In this document: positions 44,675-53,069 of the stretch, piece by piece
How the letters are laid out: every line of letters begins with the position of its first letter
How positions within the stretch are numbered: the stretch's first letter is position 1
DNA from: Paenibacillus radicibacter
GTDB lineage: Bacteria; Bacillota; Bacilli; Paenibacillales; NBRC-103111
Direction of reading: 5' to 3'
Length of the DNA: 64,000 nucleotides
Assembly: GCF_024721995.1 (NCBI RefSeq)
Contig: NZ_JANQBC010000002.1
Span: 310,001-374,000 of the forward strand
Made by a program: the position numbers and the translations under genes
The notes under the pieces: model-generated
Told to the model about the DNA's origin: nothing
What the model saw: the letters and a program-made list of their open reading frames with translations, nothing else
Databases searched by the model: none

Positions 44675-45655
44675 TTAGAATAAGGCCAACTTGCGCATAG
44701 CTTCTTTCAACTTATCTACGTTTAACATGAAGAACTTCTCCATCGGTGGGTTCATCCCAACTGCTGGTACATCCGGTCCACATACACGCATAATCGGTGC
44801 ATCCAGATCAAACATGAGCTCTTCACTAATAATCGCAGCTACTTCAGCGCCAACGCCGCCAGTCTTGTTATCTTCATGCGTAATTAGTACCTTCCCTGTC
44901 TTCGCAGCTGCTTCAATAATCGCTTCACGATCTAGCGGCTGAATTGTCCGCAAATCAAGAATATGCGTCGAGATCCCTTCTTTCGCAAGATCTTCAGCAG
45001 CTTGCAGGGCATAATGAATCGGAAGACCATAACCAATCACCGTTACATCTGTTCCTTCACGCTTCACATCCGCTTTACCAATCGGCACGATGTAATCTTC
45101 TTCAGGCACATCAGCCGTTAGAGACAAGTACGCTTTCTTATGTTCAAAATAAAGCACTGGATCTTCGTCGCGAATCGCAGCTTTCATAAGTCCCTTCGCA
45201 TCATATGGATTGGAAGGTGCAACAATCTTAATTCCCGGTGTACCAAAGAATACGGATTCTGGACATTGGGAGTGGTAAAGTCCACCGCCGCCAGTCGCAC
45301 CATAAGGTGCACGAATAACGACTGGACAATTCCAATCATTATTGGAACGATAGCGAATACGAGCTGCTTCACTAAGAATCTGATTCGTCGCTGGGAAAAT
45401 AAAGTCCGCGAACTGGATCTCAGCTACTGGACGCATGCCATGCATGGCCGCTCCAATTGCTACCCCAACAATCGCAGATTCAGCCAGTGGTGTGTCCAAG
45501 ATGCGATCTTCACCGAATTGGTCACGCAAGTCTTTGGTTGCGTTGTTCACGCCGCCCTTACCTACGTCTTCGCCAAGCAGGAATACATTGTCATCACGCA
45601 TCATTTCTTCTTTCATTGCAGAACGGATCGCTTCCAAATAAGTAATCACTGCCAT
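44675..45655 (-). CDS. bkdAB: 2-oxoisovalerate dehydrogenase E1 beta subunit
   Basis: The 326-aa beta subunit of the thiamine-dependent E1. Motifs: VFLLGEDVGKGGVN, DTPLAESAIVGVAIGAAMHGMRPVAEIQFADF (by position about 58-90), RAPYGATGGGGLYHSQCPE and ILDLRTIQPLDREAI. It forms the alpha2-beta2 E1 with BkdAA, whose gene ends 2 nt upstream. Confidence 0.95.
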   Translation of the reverse strand: MAVITYLEAIRSAMKEEMMRDDNVFLLGEDVGKGGVNNATKDLRDQFGEDRILDTPLAESAIVGVAIGAAMHGMRPVAEIQFADFIFPATNQILSEAARIRYRSNNDWNCPVVIRAPYGATGGGGLYHSQCPESVFFGTPGIKIVAPSNPYDAKGLMKAAIRDEDPVLYFEHKKAYLSLTADVPEEDYIVPIGKADVKREGTDVTVIGYGLPIHYALQAAEDLAKEGISTHILDLRTIQPLDREAIIEAAAKTGKVLITHEDNKTGGVGAEVAAIISEELMFDLDAPIMRVCGPDVPAVGMNPPMEKFFMLNVDKLKEAMRKLALF

Positions 45656-45657
45656 GA

Positions 45658-46668
45658 CTAGACCTCCTCCCGATCACCGTAAACATATTTCAACGTATCT
45701 TCTGGGGATGGGTAAGGTGCCTTGTCCGCATAATTCGTCGCGTCATTCAGAAGTTGCTTACATTCTTCAGCAAAGCTTGCTTCCTGCTCCTCACTCCATA
45801 AACCACAGTCGATTAGATAAGCTTTATATTTAGGCAAACCATCCTTAGCACGGTTCTCCTCAACCTCTTCCTTCGTCCGATAAAGCAGATCATTATCTGA
45901 AGTGGAGTGTGGAGAAATTCGATACATGACAGCCTCAACAAGTGTTGGACCTTCACCGCGAAGTGCGCGTTCGTGAGCTTCTTTTACCACACGGTACACT
46001 TCAAGCGGGTCATTGCCATCTACACTAACGCCAGGGAAACCGTAACCTAGAGCACGGTCTGCAATTTTACCACCGACTTGCTTATGGTAAGGAATGGAGA
46101 TCGCGTACTGATTATTTTCACACATGAAAATGACTGGCAGCTTGTGTACACCTGCGAAGTTACATCCTTCATGGAAATCCCCTTGGTTACTGGAACCTTC
46201 TCCGAATGTTACGAAAGATACTGTACCTTCATTTTTCATTTTGGAAGCTAAGGCAAATCCAACGGCATGCGGCACCTGAGTCGTAACCGGTGAAGAACCT
46301 GTTACGATGCGCAGCTTACGATGGCCGAAGTGACCCGGCATCTGACGACCGCCAGAGTTCGGATCTTCTGCCTTGGCAAATACGGACAACATCAATTCTT
46401 TCATTGTCATCCCTACGGACAACACGAAAGCATAGTCGCGGTAATACGGTAAGAAATAATCTTTATCGCGATTCATCGCAAATGCAGCACCTACTTGTGC
46501 TGCCTCTTGACCGATACCAGATACGTGGAACGCAATCTTACCTGCACGCTGCAGGAGCAATGAGCGCTCATCAAACTTTCGAGCTAATAACATGTATTTG
46601 TACATTTCAACGGCTTGATCATCGGATAATCCAAGCGAACGATGTTTGGTCAATTGACCGATAGACAT
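45658..46668 (-). CDS. bkdAA: 2-oxoisovalerate dehydrogenase E1 alpha subunit
   Basis: Thiamine-pyrophosphate-binding subunit, 336 aa. The TPP motif is FGEGSSNQGDFHEGCNFAGVHKLPVIFMCENNQYAIS (by position about 155-190), followed by the phosphorylation-loop-like YRISPHSTSDNDLLYR. GGAGG is 8 nt before the ATG at 46668; the frame from 46683 starts inside that RBS. First gene of the bkdAA-AB-B block, behind its own sigma-A promoter. Confidence 0.95.
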   Translation of the reverse strand: MSIGQLTKHRSLGLSDDQAVEMYKYMLLARKFDERSLLLQRAGKIAFHVSGIGQEAAQVGAAFAMNRDKDYFLPYYRDYAFVLSVGMTMKELMLSVFAKAEDPNSGGRQMPGHFGHRKLRIVTGSSPVTTQVPHAVGFALASKMKNEGTVSFVTFGEGSSNQGDFHEGCNFAGVHKLPVIFMCENNQYAISIPYHKQVGGKIADRALGYGFPGVSVDGNDPLEVYRVVKEAHERALRGEGPTLVEAVMYRISPHSTSDNDLLYRTKEEVEENRAKDGLPKYKAYLIDCGLWSEEQEASFAEECKQLLNDATNYADKAPYPSPEDTLKYVYGDREEV

Positions 46669-46723
46669 GGGCAATCCCTCCACATTCTTATTACCTGGTA
46701 CTAAGACTTGACTCTATTAGTAT

Positions 46724-46752
46724 ATTATAATCCAGAAACTTCATGAATACAA
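46724..46752 (-). promoter_or_regulatory. Sigma-A promoter of bkdAA
   Basis: Minus-strand -35 TTGTAT (46752-46747), 17 nt, -10 TATAAT (46729-46724), in the gap after lpdA. No terminator separates lpdA from bkdAA, so readthrough is also possible. Confidence 0.65.
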
Positions 46753-46763
46753 TTCAAGTGCTT

Positions 46764-48191
46764 TTAGATTCCGATTGCTTGTCCATCCACCGCCATCATC
46801 GCTTCACCTAGTGCTTCAGAGAGGGTTGGATGCGGGTGAATCATGGCTCCAACTTCCCACGGAGTAGCATTAAGCCAATCTGCAAGCGCCGCTTCACCAA
46901 TAAGCTCTGTCGCATGTGGTCCAATCATATGCACACCTAAGATGTCATTCGTATCTTTATCCGCGATTACTTTAACAAAACCATCCAGCTCCCCATATAC
47001 ATGCGCTTTACCTGCACCCATGAACGGGAATTTACCGATCTTAACACTTCGACCTTGCTCTCTTGCTTGGCTTTCGTTCCACCCGATAGATGCAATCTCT
47101 GGACGTGTATACGTACACTTCGCTACACGGTGCGGCTGAATTGGATGTACTTCTTTTCCACAAATATGATCAACAGCAGCGATACCTTCGTGTCCAGCAA
47201 CATGTGCCAGCTGCAATCCACCAATAACATCACCTACAGCATAAATATGCGGCTCTGCCGTCTGCATAAATTCATTTACAACAATGGCTCCGCGTTCCAC
47301 CTTCACACCTGTATTATCGAGTCCAAATCCTTCAACATTCGGTTTACGTCCAACAGATACGAGTACTTTCTCTGCTTGTAAAATAACCTTCTCTGCACCT
47401 TGCTCAGCTTGCAGCGATATGGCACCATTGTCTTTAAGCAGCGATTCCGGCAATACCTTCGCACCTGTAACCACCTTTACACCACGTTTCACAAGTAGAC
47501 GCTGCAATTCACGAGAAATATCTTCGTCTTCAGCTGCAACAAGACGATTCTCATACTCCACAATCGTCACTTCCACACCAAAGTCATTGAGCAAAGAAGC
47601 CCATTCAACCCCAATGACACCTCCACCCACGATCAACATGGATGTAGGCAATTCATTTAGCCCCATCGCCTCATCACTTGTGAGTACGAATTCGCCATCT
47701 GCTTCAAGCCCTGGTAATGTACGCGGCGTTGAACCAGTCGCAATAATAAGCTGCTGCGGCACAAGCACTTCAATCTCGCCATCTGGCAATTCCACCGATA
47801 CATCTCCTGCACGTGGTGAGAAGATTGAAGCCCCCATAATGCGCCCATTTCCATGGTACACGTCAATTTTATTTTTACGCATCAACATTTGAACCCCTTG
47901 ATGTAGCTGGTTCACGATACTGTTCTTGCGATCTTGTACTTTATCAAAATGCAGTTCCGCGCGTTCTAGCATGATCCCATAACGCTCACTGTCTTTAATC
48001 GTTGCGTAAATTTCCGCTGAACGTAAAAAAGCCTTGCTCGGAATACACCCTGCATGAAGGCACGTCCCGCCAAGCTTGTCCTTTTCAACAATTGCCACCT
48101 TCTTGCCCTGCTGTGCTGCACGAATCGCAGCTGTATAACCGCCGATTCCTCCACCAAGTACGACAATATCATAAGGTTTATTACCACTCAT
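46764..48191 (-). CDS. lpdA: Dihydrolipoyl dehydrogenase (E3)
   Basis: Reoxidises the lipoyl arm of E2 with NAD. The 475-aa flavoenzyme has the FAD motif DIVVLGGGIGGYTAAIRAAQQG, the redox disulfide GGTCLHAGCIPSK, the NAD motif LIVGGGVIGVEWASLL and the C-terminal His-Glu pair in MIHPHPTLSEAL. Located directly upstream of bkdAA, it is the E3 of the branched-chain complex (LpdV/BfmBC type). GGAGG precedes the ATG. Confidence 0.95.
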   Translation of the reverse strand: MSGNKPYDIVVLGGGIGGYTAAIRAAQQGKKVAIVEKDKLGGTCLHAGCIPSKAFLRSAEIYATIKDSERYGIMLERAELHFDKVQDRKNSIVNQLHQGVQMLMRKNKIDVYHGNGRIMGASIFSPRAGDVSVELPDGEIEVLVPQQLIIATGSTPRTLPGLEADGEFVLTSDEAMGLNELPTSMLIVGGGVIGVEWASLLNDFGVEVTIVEYENRLVAAEDEDISRELQRLLVKRGVKVVTGAKVLPESLLKDNGAISLQAEQGAEKVILQAEKVLVSVGRKPNVEGFGLDNTGVKVERGAIVVNEFMQTAEPHIYAVGDVIGGLQLAHVAGHEGIAAVDHICGKEVHPIQPHRVAKCTYTRPEIASIGWNESQAREQGRSVKIGKFPFMGAGKAHVYGELDGFVKVIADKDTNDILGVHMIGPHATELIGEAALADWLNATPWEVGAMIHPHPTLSEALGEAMMAVDGQAIGI

Positions 48192-48322
48192 ACAAACTAC
48201 CTCCCGTAAATTCGATTGGTTCTATTTCGACCATCCTATTTACTTATTATGTAAGATTTCAATTTTCTAGCTCTATTGTACTCCTTTTCACCTATAGAAA
48301 TATAGTCATAACTTCATCCAAA

Positions 48323-48351
48323 TAGACAGCTATGCGAATAGACGGTATGAT
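48323..48351 (+). promoter_or_regulatory. Sigma-A promoter of the DUF2627 gene
   Basis: TAGACA (48323-48328), 17 nt, TATGAT (48346-48351), about 60 nt before the start codon. Confidence 0.65.
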
Positions 48352-48410
48352 AGAGACATAGCTAATTACACTGAAATTTAAGTCAAATCTGACGTTATTT
48401 AAGGAGAAAT

Positions 48411-48674
48411 ATGAAACTAACTTTTACACGAATTATAGCCATTATCTTGCTTGTTGTTCCCGGCATTGGTGCAGCTTACGGCTTTCTTGCCATGAAGGAT
48501 GCTTTCTTTGCCCAGTTTGAACCGACTATTGGTCATATATTATGGGGGAAACTCTTCATTGGTTTCGTGTTATTTCTTGCAGGTGTTGCCTTTATTGGAG
48601 GCTGGACATTCTTCCGTGATCGCAAACGCAACTATGTTGCTCCAAGGTTTAAAGCTAAGCGTAAACAACCCTAA
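48411..48674 (+). CDS. DUF2627 (YqzF-like) small membrane protein
   Basis: An 87-aa protein with two transmembrane helices (about residues 8-27 and 45-67) and a strongly basic C terminus (RDRKRNYVAPRFKAKRKQP). It matches DUF2627/YqzF, which borders the bkd cluster in Bacillus. Function unknown. AAGGAG is 6 nt before the ATG. Divergent from lpdA. Confidence 0.85.
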   Translation: MKLTFTRIIAIILLVVPGIGAAYGFLAMKDAFFAQFEPTIGHILWGKLFIGFVLFLAGVAFIGGWTFFRDRKRNYVAPRFKAKRKQP

Positions 48675-48840
48675 TACCCCTATTCTGCCCATAAGAACCG
48701 CTTGAAATCCAAGACTTTTCCTCTATGAAAAAGGATAAAAGCTCACTTCCAGTTGAATCAGTACGCCTTCATCTATATAATATACACATGTGCGCTTTTC
48801 GAAGTGAGTAATAATGACGGGCCACCGCCCGAGGAGGATA

Positions 48841-49119
48841 ATGAAATCTATGGCATACCAACCAATCGTTGTTGAAGCGACTAAAGTAAGTGACAATCCG
48901 AAGAATGGATTATTCGAAATCACGGTTGTTCTTAAAGACCGTAACCACTGCCGCGTATTCTTTGAGCGTGATGCAGTAACTGGTGCTCCAAGACCTACTG
49001 ACATCAACCGTCTATACAAAGAGCCTTGCTACGTATGTAAGAAAGACTTCCAATGCGACTGCATGGATAGCTTCCTACAAACAATTGGTGCTCAAGCATT
49101 AACAATGGTGGGCATGTAA
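48841..49119 (+). CDS. Small cysteine-cluster protein of unknown function
   Basis: A 92-aa cytosolic protein. I do not recognise a named family. The C-terminal half has C63-x2-C66-x5-C72-x-C74, a compact four-cysteine set suited to zinc or another metal; C37 is a fifth cysteine. The N-terminal half is a likely beta-rich domain (FEITVVLKDRNHCRVFFERD). AGGAGG occurs either 3 nt before ATG 48841 or 12 nt before ATG 48850 (MAYQPI), so the start is ambiguous by three residues. It stands alone, followed by a strong terminator. Confidence 0.72.
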   Translation: MKSMAYQPIVVEATKVSDNPKNGLFEITVVLKDRNHCRVFFERDAVTGAPRPTDINRLYKEPCYVCKKDFQCDCMDSFLQTIGAQALTMVGM

Positions 49120-49136
49120 GTACTCGATGTTCAAGT

Positions 49137-49180
49137 AAAAAACCGTCAGGATCACATTACGTGAGCTTGACGGTTTCTTT
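49137..49180. terminator. Bidirectional terminator
   Basis: AACCGTCA/TGACGGTT with an inner TCAC/GTGA stem; TTTCTTT on the plus strand and TTTTTT on the minus strand, between two convergent genes. Confidence 0.85.
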
Positions 49181-49202
49181 ATTTTCGAGATATGGAATGA
49201 TT

Positions 49203-49997
49203 TTATAGAGATGAAGATGAATTCACTTTCAGCCAAGCACGATCATATCTCCATTCCACTTCAACAGGTGATCGGAAAAAATCAGTTAAAGCGCCGCTTG
49301 TCAGCACGTCCCTCGTTAAGCCTGACTGATATACTTCGCCTTCTCTAATCAATAATGTTTTTGTAAAATCCGGTGTGATCTCCTCAATATGGTGCGTCAC
49401 ATAGATCAAGTTCGGTGCATCTTTCTCATTAAGTAAATCATGAATACTAGAGAGCAACTGCTCACGTGAGAATACATCCAGCCCGTTACATGGCTCGTCT
49501 AAGATAAGGAGTCTTGGTGACGCCATAAGTGCTCTTGCAATTAATAGCTTCTGCTTCTCCCCTTGCGAACAAGTCTGATACTGTCGATCCACGAGATGAT
49601 CCACACGCAATTGTTTCATTAGCGACAACGCTTGCTCCATATCTGCCTCAGTCGGATTTTCATAAAGCCCAATTGTCGCAAACTTTCCACTAAGTACGAT
49701 TTGCTGCGTTTTATCTGACATGTAAAGTCGTTCTTGCAGGGAAGAGCTTACCCATCCTATACTTTTGCGAAGCTCACGTAAATCAATCGTACCGAAGCGA
49801 TCCCCGAATACACTGACATGCCCTTCCGTTGGCCACATATAGCCATTGATCATATTGAGCAGCGTCGTCTTACCCGACCCATTCAGCCCGAGAATCGCCC
49901 AGTGCTCACCTTCTTCTACCTGCCAATTAACATGCTTCAACAACAACTTCTGATCCCGTCTCCAAGACACATTCTGAACATCGACGACGAGTCCCAT
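49203..49997 (-). CDS. ABC transporter ATP-binding protein (YlmA-like)
   Basis: A 264-aa stand-alone ATPase of the ABC superfamily. Walker A GLNGSGKTT (residues 37-45), Walker B RLLILDEPCNGLD and the H-loop VTHHIEE are intact. The signature loop reads CSQGEKQK in place of LSGGQ. No permease gene is adjacent. It resembles the YlmA/ModF-like group, whose cargo is unknown. GGAGGAG is 6 nt before the ATG at 49997; the longer frame has no RBS. Confidence 0.83.
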   Translation of the reverse strand: MGLVVDVQNVSWRRDQKLLLKHVNWQVEEGEHWAILGLNGSGKTTLLNMINGYMWPTEGHVSVFGDRFGTIDLRELRKSIGWVSSSLQERLYMSDKTQQIVLSGKFATIGLYENPTEADMEQALSLMKQLRVDHLVDRQYQTCSQGEKQKLLIARALMASPRLLILDEPCNGLDVFSREQLLSSIHDLLNEKDAPNLIYVTHHIEEITPDFTKTLLIREGEVYQSGLTRDVLTSGALTDFFRSPVEVEWRYDRAWLKVNSSSSL

Positions 49998-50092
49998 CTC
50001 CATCTCCTCCAATCCTAAAAGTTGCACAATCTTCAGACATTCTGCTATGCTTTGTTTTCCTACCACCATGACTTGCAGGAGTCTTAACCACA

Positions 50093-50251
50093 ATGATAAA
50101 TATTTTCAGACAATTGAGCAATAAGGATATTGATGAACGAGACATACGTCTTTTTACACGAAAAATAAAACAAACCATTCAAAGTGGCAACGAGCAATAT
50201 CGCAAAGAAAACGGCTGTATGCACCCAGTGACGAAACCGAAGTGGAAATAG
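50093..50251 (+). CDS. Hypothetical 52-aa protein
   Basis: A short ORF (MINIFRQLSNKDIDERDIRL...), basic, with charged helical character and a C terminus HPVTKPKWK. CAGGAG is 11 nt before the ATG, a rather long spacing. It fills the gap between the divergent ABC gene and pgsA. No family recognised; coding status is supported only by frame length, RBS and sensible composition. Confidence 0.5.
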   Translation: MINIFRQLSNKDIDERDIRLFTRKIKQTIQSGNEQYRKENGCMHPVTKPKWK

Positions 50252-50340
50252 TTCCTTGCAAAAAAGGGAATATGTTAGATGTATGGAATAGATTTATGGA
50301 ATATGATAAATTCCAACTCTTCTGATGCCAGGAGGTACTT

Positions 50341-50877
50341 ATGAACTTAGCTAACAAAATTACATTAATTCGCATTGGCTTCATTCCGCTGTTCATGTAC
50401 TGTTTCAACCCTTTTCCAAAAATCGCAATTCTGCTGTTCTTACTTGCTTCTGCTACAGACCGATTGGATGGATATATCGCACGTAAATATAATCAAGTTA
50501 CGAACCTAGGAAAATTGCTTGATCCACTTGCAGACAAGCTGCTAATCTCCGTTGCCCTCATTCTTATGGTGGGCAATCATCAAGTTACAGCATGGGCTGC
50601 CTTTGTAATTATTGGACGTGAAATTCTAATTACTGCTATCCGAATGCTGGCTTCAGCCAAAGGTGTCGCCCTTCAAGCCGATAATTGGGGCAAAATCAAG
50701 CTTGTCCTGCAGGTCGCTGCAATCGCTGCAGTTATGATTGGAGAGCATATGTTACCAATTATTCAAACTTATTATATCGACGACATCCTTATGCTGCTTG
50801 CTGTCGGGCTTACGATCTATTCAGGCTATAATTATATTCGTAATAATTACAAAATGTTGGGGTTGTATTATGAGTAA
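50341..50877 (+). CDS. pgsA: CDP-alcohol phosphatidyltransferase (PgsA type)
   Basis: Likely CDP-diacylglycerol--glycerol-3-phosphate 3-phosphatidyltransferase, the committed step to phosphatidylglycerol. At 178 aa with about five membrane helices. The family motif is complete: D40-x2-D43-G44-x2-A47-R48-x8-G57-x3-D61-x3-D65. GGAGG is 6 nt before the ATG. It overlaps the NUDIX gene start by 8 nt. In Bacillus the housekeeping pgsA lies elsewhere, so this may be a second copy. Confidence 0.88.
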   Translation: MNLANKITLIRIGFIPLFMYCFNPFPKIAILLFLLASATDRLDGYIARKYNQVTNLGKLLDPLADKLLISVALILMVGNHQVTAWAAFVIIGREILITAIRMLASAKGVALQADNWGKIKLVLQVAAIAAVMIGEHMLPIIQTYYIDDILMLLAVGLTIYSGYNYIRNNYKMLGLYYE

Positions 50878-51511
50878 AAAAGAAATGCTCGATACGTTTA
50901 CGAAGCAACTGGAATTTATCGATGTACGCAGCCGCGATGAAGTTCATCGCCTTGGTTTATGGCATCAGACGTTTCACTGCTGGTTGTTACAGCAAGAAAT
51001 GGGAAAGAACTATATCCTTTTTCAAAAAAGATATGCGTATAAGAAAGATTACCCTGGATTCCTTGACATCACGGCTGCCGGACACTTGGAAGCAGGTGAG
51101 AAACCACTAGATGGCATTCGTGAACTGCATGAAGAATTAGGTATTGAATTAGAAGTTGAAGAATTAATATCCGTAGGTATCATCCCTTGTCTACTAAGCA
51201 CTGAAACGATCATCGACAATGAATTTGGTCATGTCTATCTCGTCGATTACTCGAAACGTACAGAGCCTTTCCAACTTCAATCAGATGAGGTCGAGTCCAT
51301 CATTCGCGTGGAATTCGAAAAGTTTCGCTCGCTTCGTCAAGGCTATTCCGAGGTGATAGTCGGCAGCGATCTGACAACAGGTATTGCCGGGCAAGAAGTT
51401 AGGCTAACGTGGGCTGACTTTCTCCCTCATTCAGAATCCTATTACGAGAGTGTCGAGCGAGAATTCGAGCAATTTTTCAATGCCAAGCAAAAGTTGACAC
51501 ACGAAAAATAA
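50870..51511 (+). CDS. NUDIX hydrolase, YfcD/isopentenyl-diphosphate isomerase-like
   Basis: A 213-aa protein. The N-terminal HRLGLWHQTFHCWLL and PGFLDITAAGHLEAGE pattern matches a NUDIX subgroup related to IPP isomerase-like hydrolases. The NUDIX box is GHLEAGE-KPLDGI-RELHEELG, one residue shorter between Glu and Arg than the canonical seven. Substrate unknown. Start ATG 50870 lies within the last codons of pgsA (8-nt overlap), implying translational coupling; the frame from 50738 is not credible. Confidence 0.85.
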   Translation: MSKKEMLDTFTKQLEFIDVRSRDEVHRLGLWHQTFHCWLLQQEMGKNYILFQKRYAYKKDYPGFLDITAAGHLEAGEKPLDGIRELHEELGIELEVEELISVGIIPCLLSTETIIDNEFGHVYLVDYSKRTEPFQLQSDEVESIIRVEFEKFRSLRQGYSEVIVGSDLTTGIAGQEVRLTWADFLPHSESYYESVEREFEQFFNAKQKLTHEK

Positions 51512-51557
51512 TGGAGCATGATTAGGGACATACCCTTATAAAGAGAGAGGTTTTCTT

Positions 51558-52349
51558 TTGCAAATCGAGCATACGCAGCATAATCAACTAGCATGGAATC
51601 AAGGTGTTTACCAAGCATGGCTGAATCGCTTTGGTTCTCCACAAGAAATTGCAGTTAAAATCAAACAAAATCCATCCGCACGACTTGGATCACTCGCAAA
51701 GCATTTTGGCGATGTGCAAGGTGCGAAAATTATAAATCTAATGGGCTCACACGGTATGAAAGCCGTTGCGCTTGCTCATCTTGGTGCTGATGTGACAGTC
51801 GCCGACTTCTCGGAAGGCAATGCACAGTATGCCAATGAATTAGCAGAGGCAGCCGGAGTCCCGCTTCGTTATCTTGTTACTGATGTGCTGAACATGGCAG
51901 AAGAAGAGCTCACAGGTGCTTATGATTTTGTATTCCTAGAGCTTGGCATTCTTCACTACTTTACGGATCTCACACCGTTATTCGAGGTCATTGCAAAGCT
52001 ACTAAAAGCTGGTGGGCGCTTGATTCTTCAGGACTTCCATCCGGTATCTACGAAATTGATCAACTCCAGAGGTACAACAGCGAATATTCGCAAACACAAA
52101 GTAAGTGGCAATTACTTCGATATTTCCATCGAAGAAACGGACATTTCTTTCTACAAATTCCTCCCGGAGGAATATCGGGAACAAGCGCAGAAAGTGCGCT
52201 TACGCAAATGGACTTTAGGTGAAATTGTGACTTCTGTTGCGAGCAGCGGATTGTTCATTCAGGTGTTGGAAGAAGAAGCGAACAGTTCGTCAGAAGTGTT
52301 CGACAAGGAGATTCCGAAGACATTCGTAATTGTTGCAAAGAAAATATAA
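51558..52349 (+). CDS. Class I SAM-dependent methyltransferase
   Basis: A 263-aa methyltransferase. The SAM-binding motif I is KIINLMGSHGMKAVALAHLGADVTVADFSEGN (by position about 55-86), with motif II-like DFVFLELGILHYFTD and post-motif ILQDFHP. Target unknown. It starts at TTG 51558 with GAGAGG 7 nt upstream; there is no better ATG. A terminator follows. Confidence 0.83.
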   Translation: MQIEHTQHNQLAWNQGVYQAWLNRFGSPQEIAVKIKQNPSARLGSLAKHFGDVQGAKIINLMGSHGMKAVALAHLGADVTVADFSEGNAQYANELAEAAGVPLRYLVTDVLNMAEEELTGAYDFVFLELGILHYFTDLTPLFEVIAKLLKAGGRLILQDFHPVSTKLINSRGTTANIRKHKVSGNYFDISIEETDISFYKFLPEEYREQAQKVRLRKWTLGEIVTSVASSGLFIQVLEEEANSSSEVFDKEIPKTFVIVAKKI

Positions 52350-52359
52350 GATGATGGGA

Positions 52360-52396
52360 TGACCCTCTTCAATGTGAAGGGGGTTATCTTTTCTTT
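52360..52396 (+). terminator. Terminator of the methyltransferase gene
   Basis: ACCCTCTTC/GAAGGGGGT, 5-nt loop, then TTATCTTTTCTTTT. Confidence 0.8.
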
Positions 52397-52415
52397 TACA
52401 AGGAGGTAAATGATC

Positions 52416-52937
52416 ATGAGTGTAGCTGTAATAGAAACAGAGCGATTAATCTTACGATCGTATACAACGCAAGACGCAGAAATGGCCTATACCTTCCTAT
52501 CTGACCCCATTACAATGAGCTTCTGGTCGAATCCACTAAACCGTGAGCAAGCTCTTAATTGGGTGAATCGCAGTATGGAGCAAGAACGAGAATATGGATA
52601 TGGACGTTGGTTAGTCTTATTAAAGGAAACGGGTACTGTAATTGGAGACTGTGGGCTGCTGCGATCTGAGATCAACGGTCAATTGGAAAATGATCTTGGC
52701 TACATCCTCCACCATTCGTACTGGAAACAAGGCTATGCTGTAGAAGCGGCTCAAGCTTGTCTCAATTATGGACTGAGTCCACTCAAACTGGATTCCATTT
52801 GCACGAACATGCCCTTTGATCACACCGCATCTAGACGCGTTTCTGAGAAGATTGGTATGGAGTTCGAACTAGCGTTCATCAACAAGAAGAATCGGGATAT
52901 ACGCACGTTGTTATATCGCAAAATAAACCAAGCCTAG
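52416..52937 (+). CDS. GNAT acetyltransferase, RimJ/RimL type
   Basis: A 173-aa acetyltransferase of the RimJ/RimL/SpeG-like group: N-terminal ETERLILRSYTTQDAEMAY, acetyl-CoA loop segment LGYILHHSYWKQGYAVEAAQACLNYG, and C-terminal HTASRRVSEKIGMEFE. Possible targets are protein N termini or small amines. GGAGG is 9 nt before the ATG at 52416; the ATG at 52410 is too close. Confidence 0.85.
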   Translation: MSVAVIETERLILRSYTTQDAEMAYTFLSDPITMSFWSNPLNREQALNWVNRSMEQEREYGYGRWLVLLKETGTVIGDCGLLRSEINGQLENDLGYILHHSYWKQGYAVEAAQACLNYGLSPLKLDSICTNMPFDHTASRRVSEKIGMEFELAFINKKNRDIRTLLYRKINQA

Positions 52938-52972
52938 TGAATCACTACGATTTACTGGGTTTTTCTTTTTTT
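52933..52972 (+). terminator. Terminator of the GNAT gene
   Basis: CCTAGTGAATC/GATTTACTGGG pair with two mismatches, then TTTTTC. It overlaps the stop codon. Confidence 0.7.
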
Positions 52973-53069
52973 CATCGATATGTGCGAATGAACCCTTTCT
53001 TTCACACAATCTCATAATCTACTCCTTACATATTCTATAACAATCAAGAATTAAAGGAGGAATACGAGA

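Noticed and set aside
46190-46230. GEG instead of GDG in the thiamine motif of BkdAA
   Set aside because: From memory B. subtilis BkdAA has the same GEGSSNQGDFHEG stretch, so this is normal for the family.
49203-49997. Degenerate ABC signature CSQGEKQK as a sign of a dead ATPase
   Set aside because: Walker A, Walker B and the H-loop are intact, and this subgroup often departs from LSGGQ.
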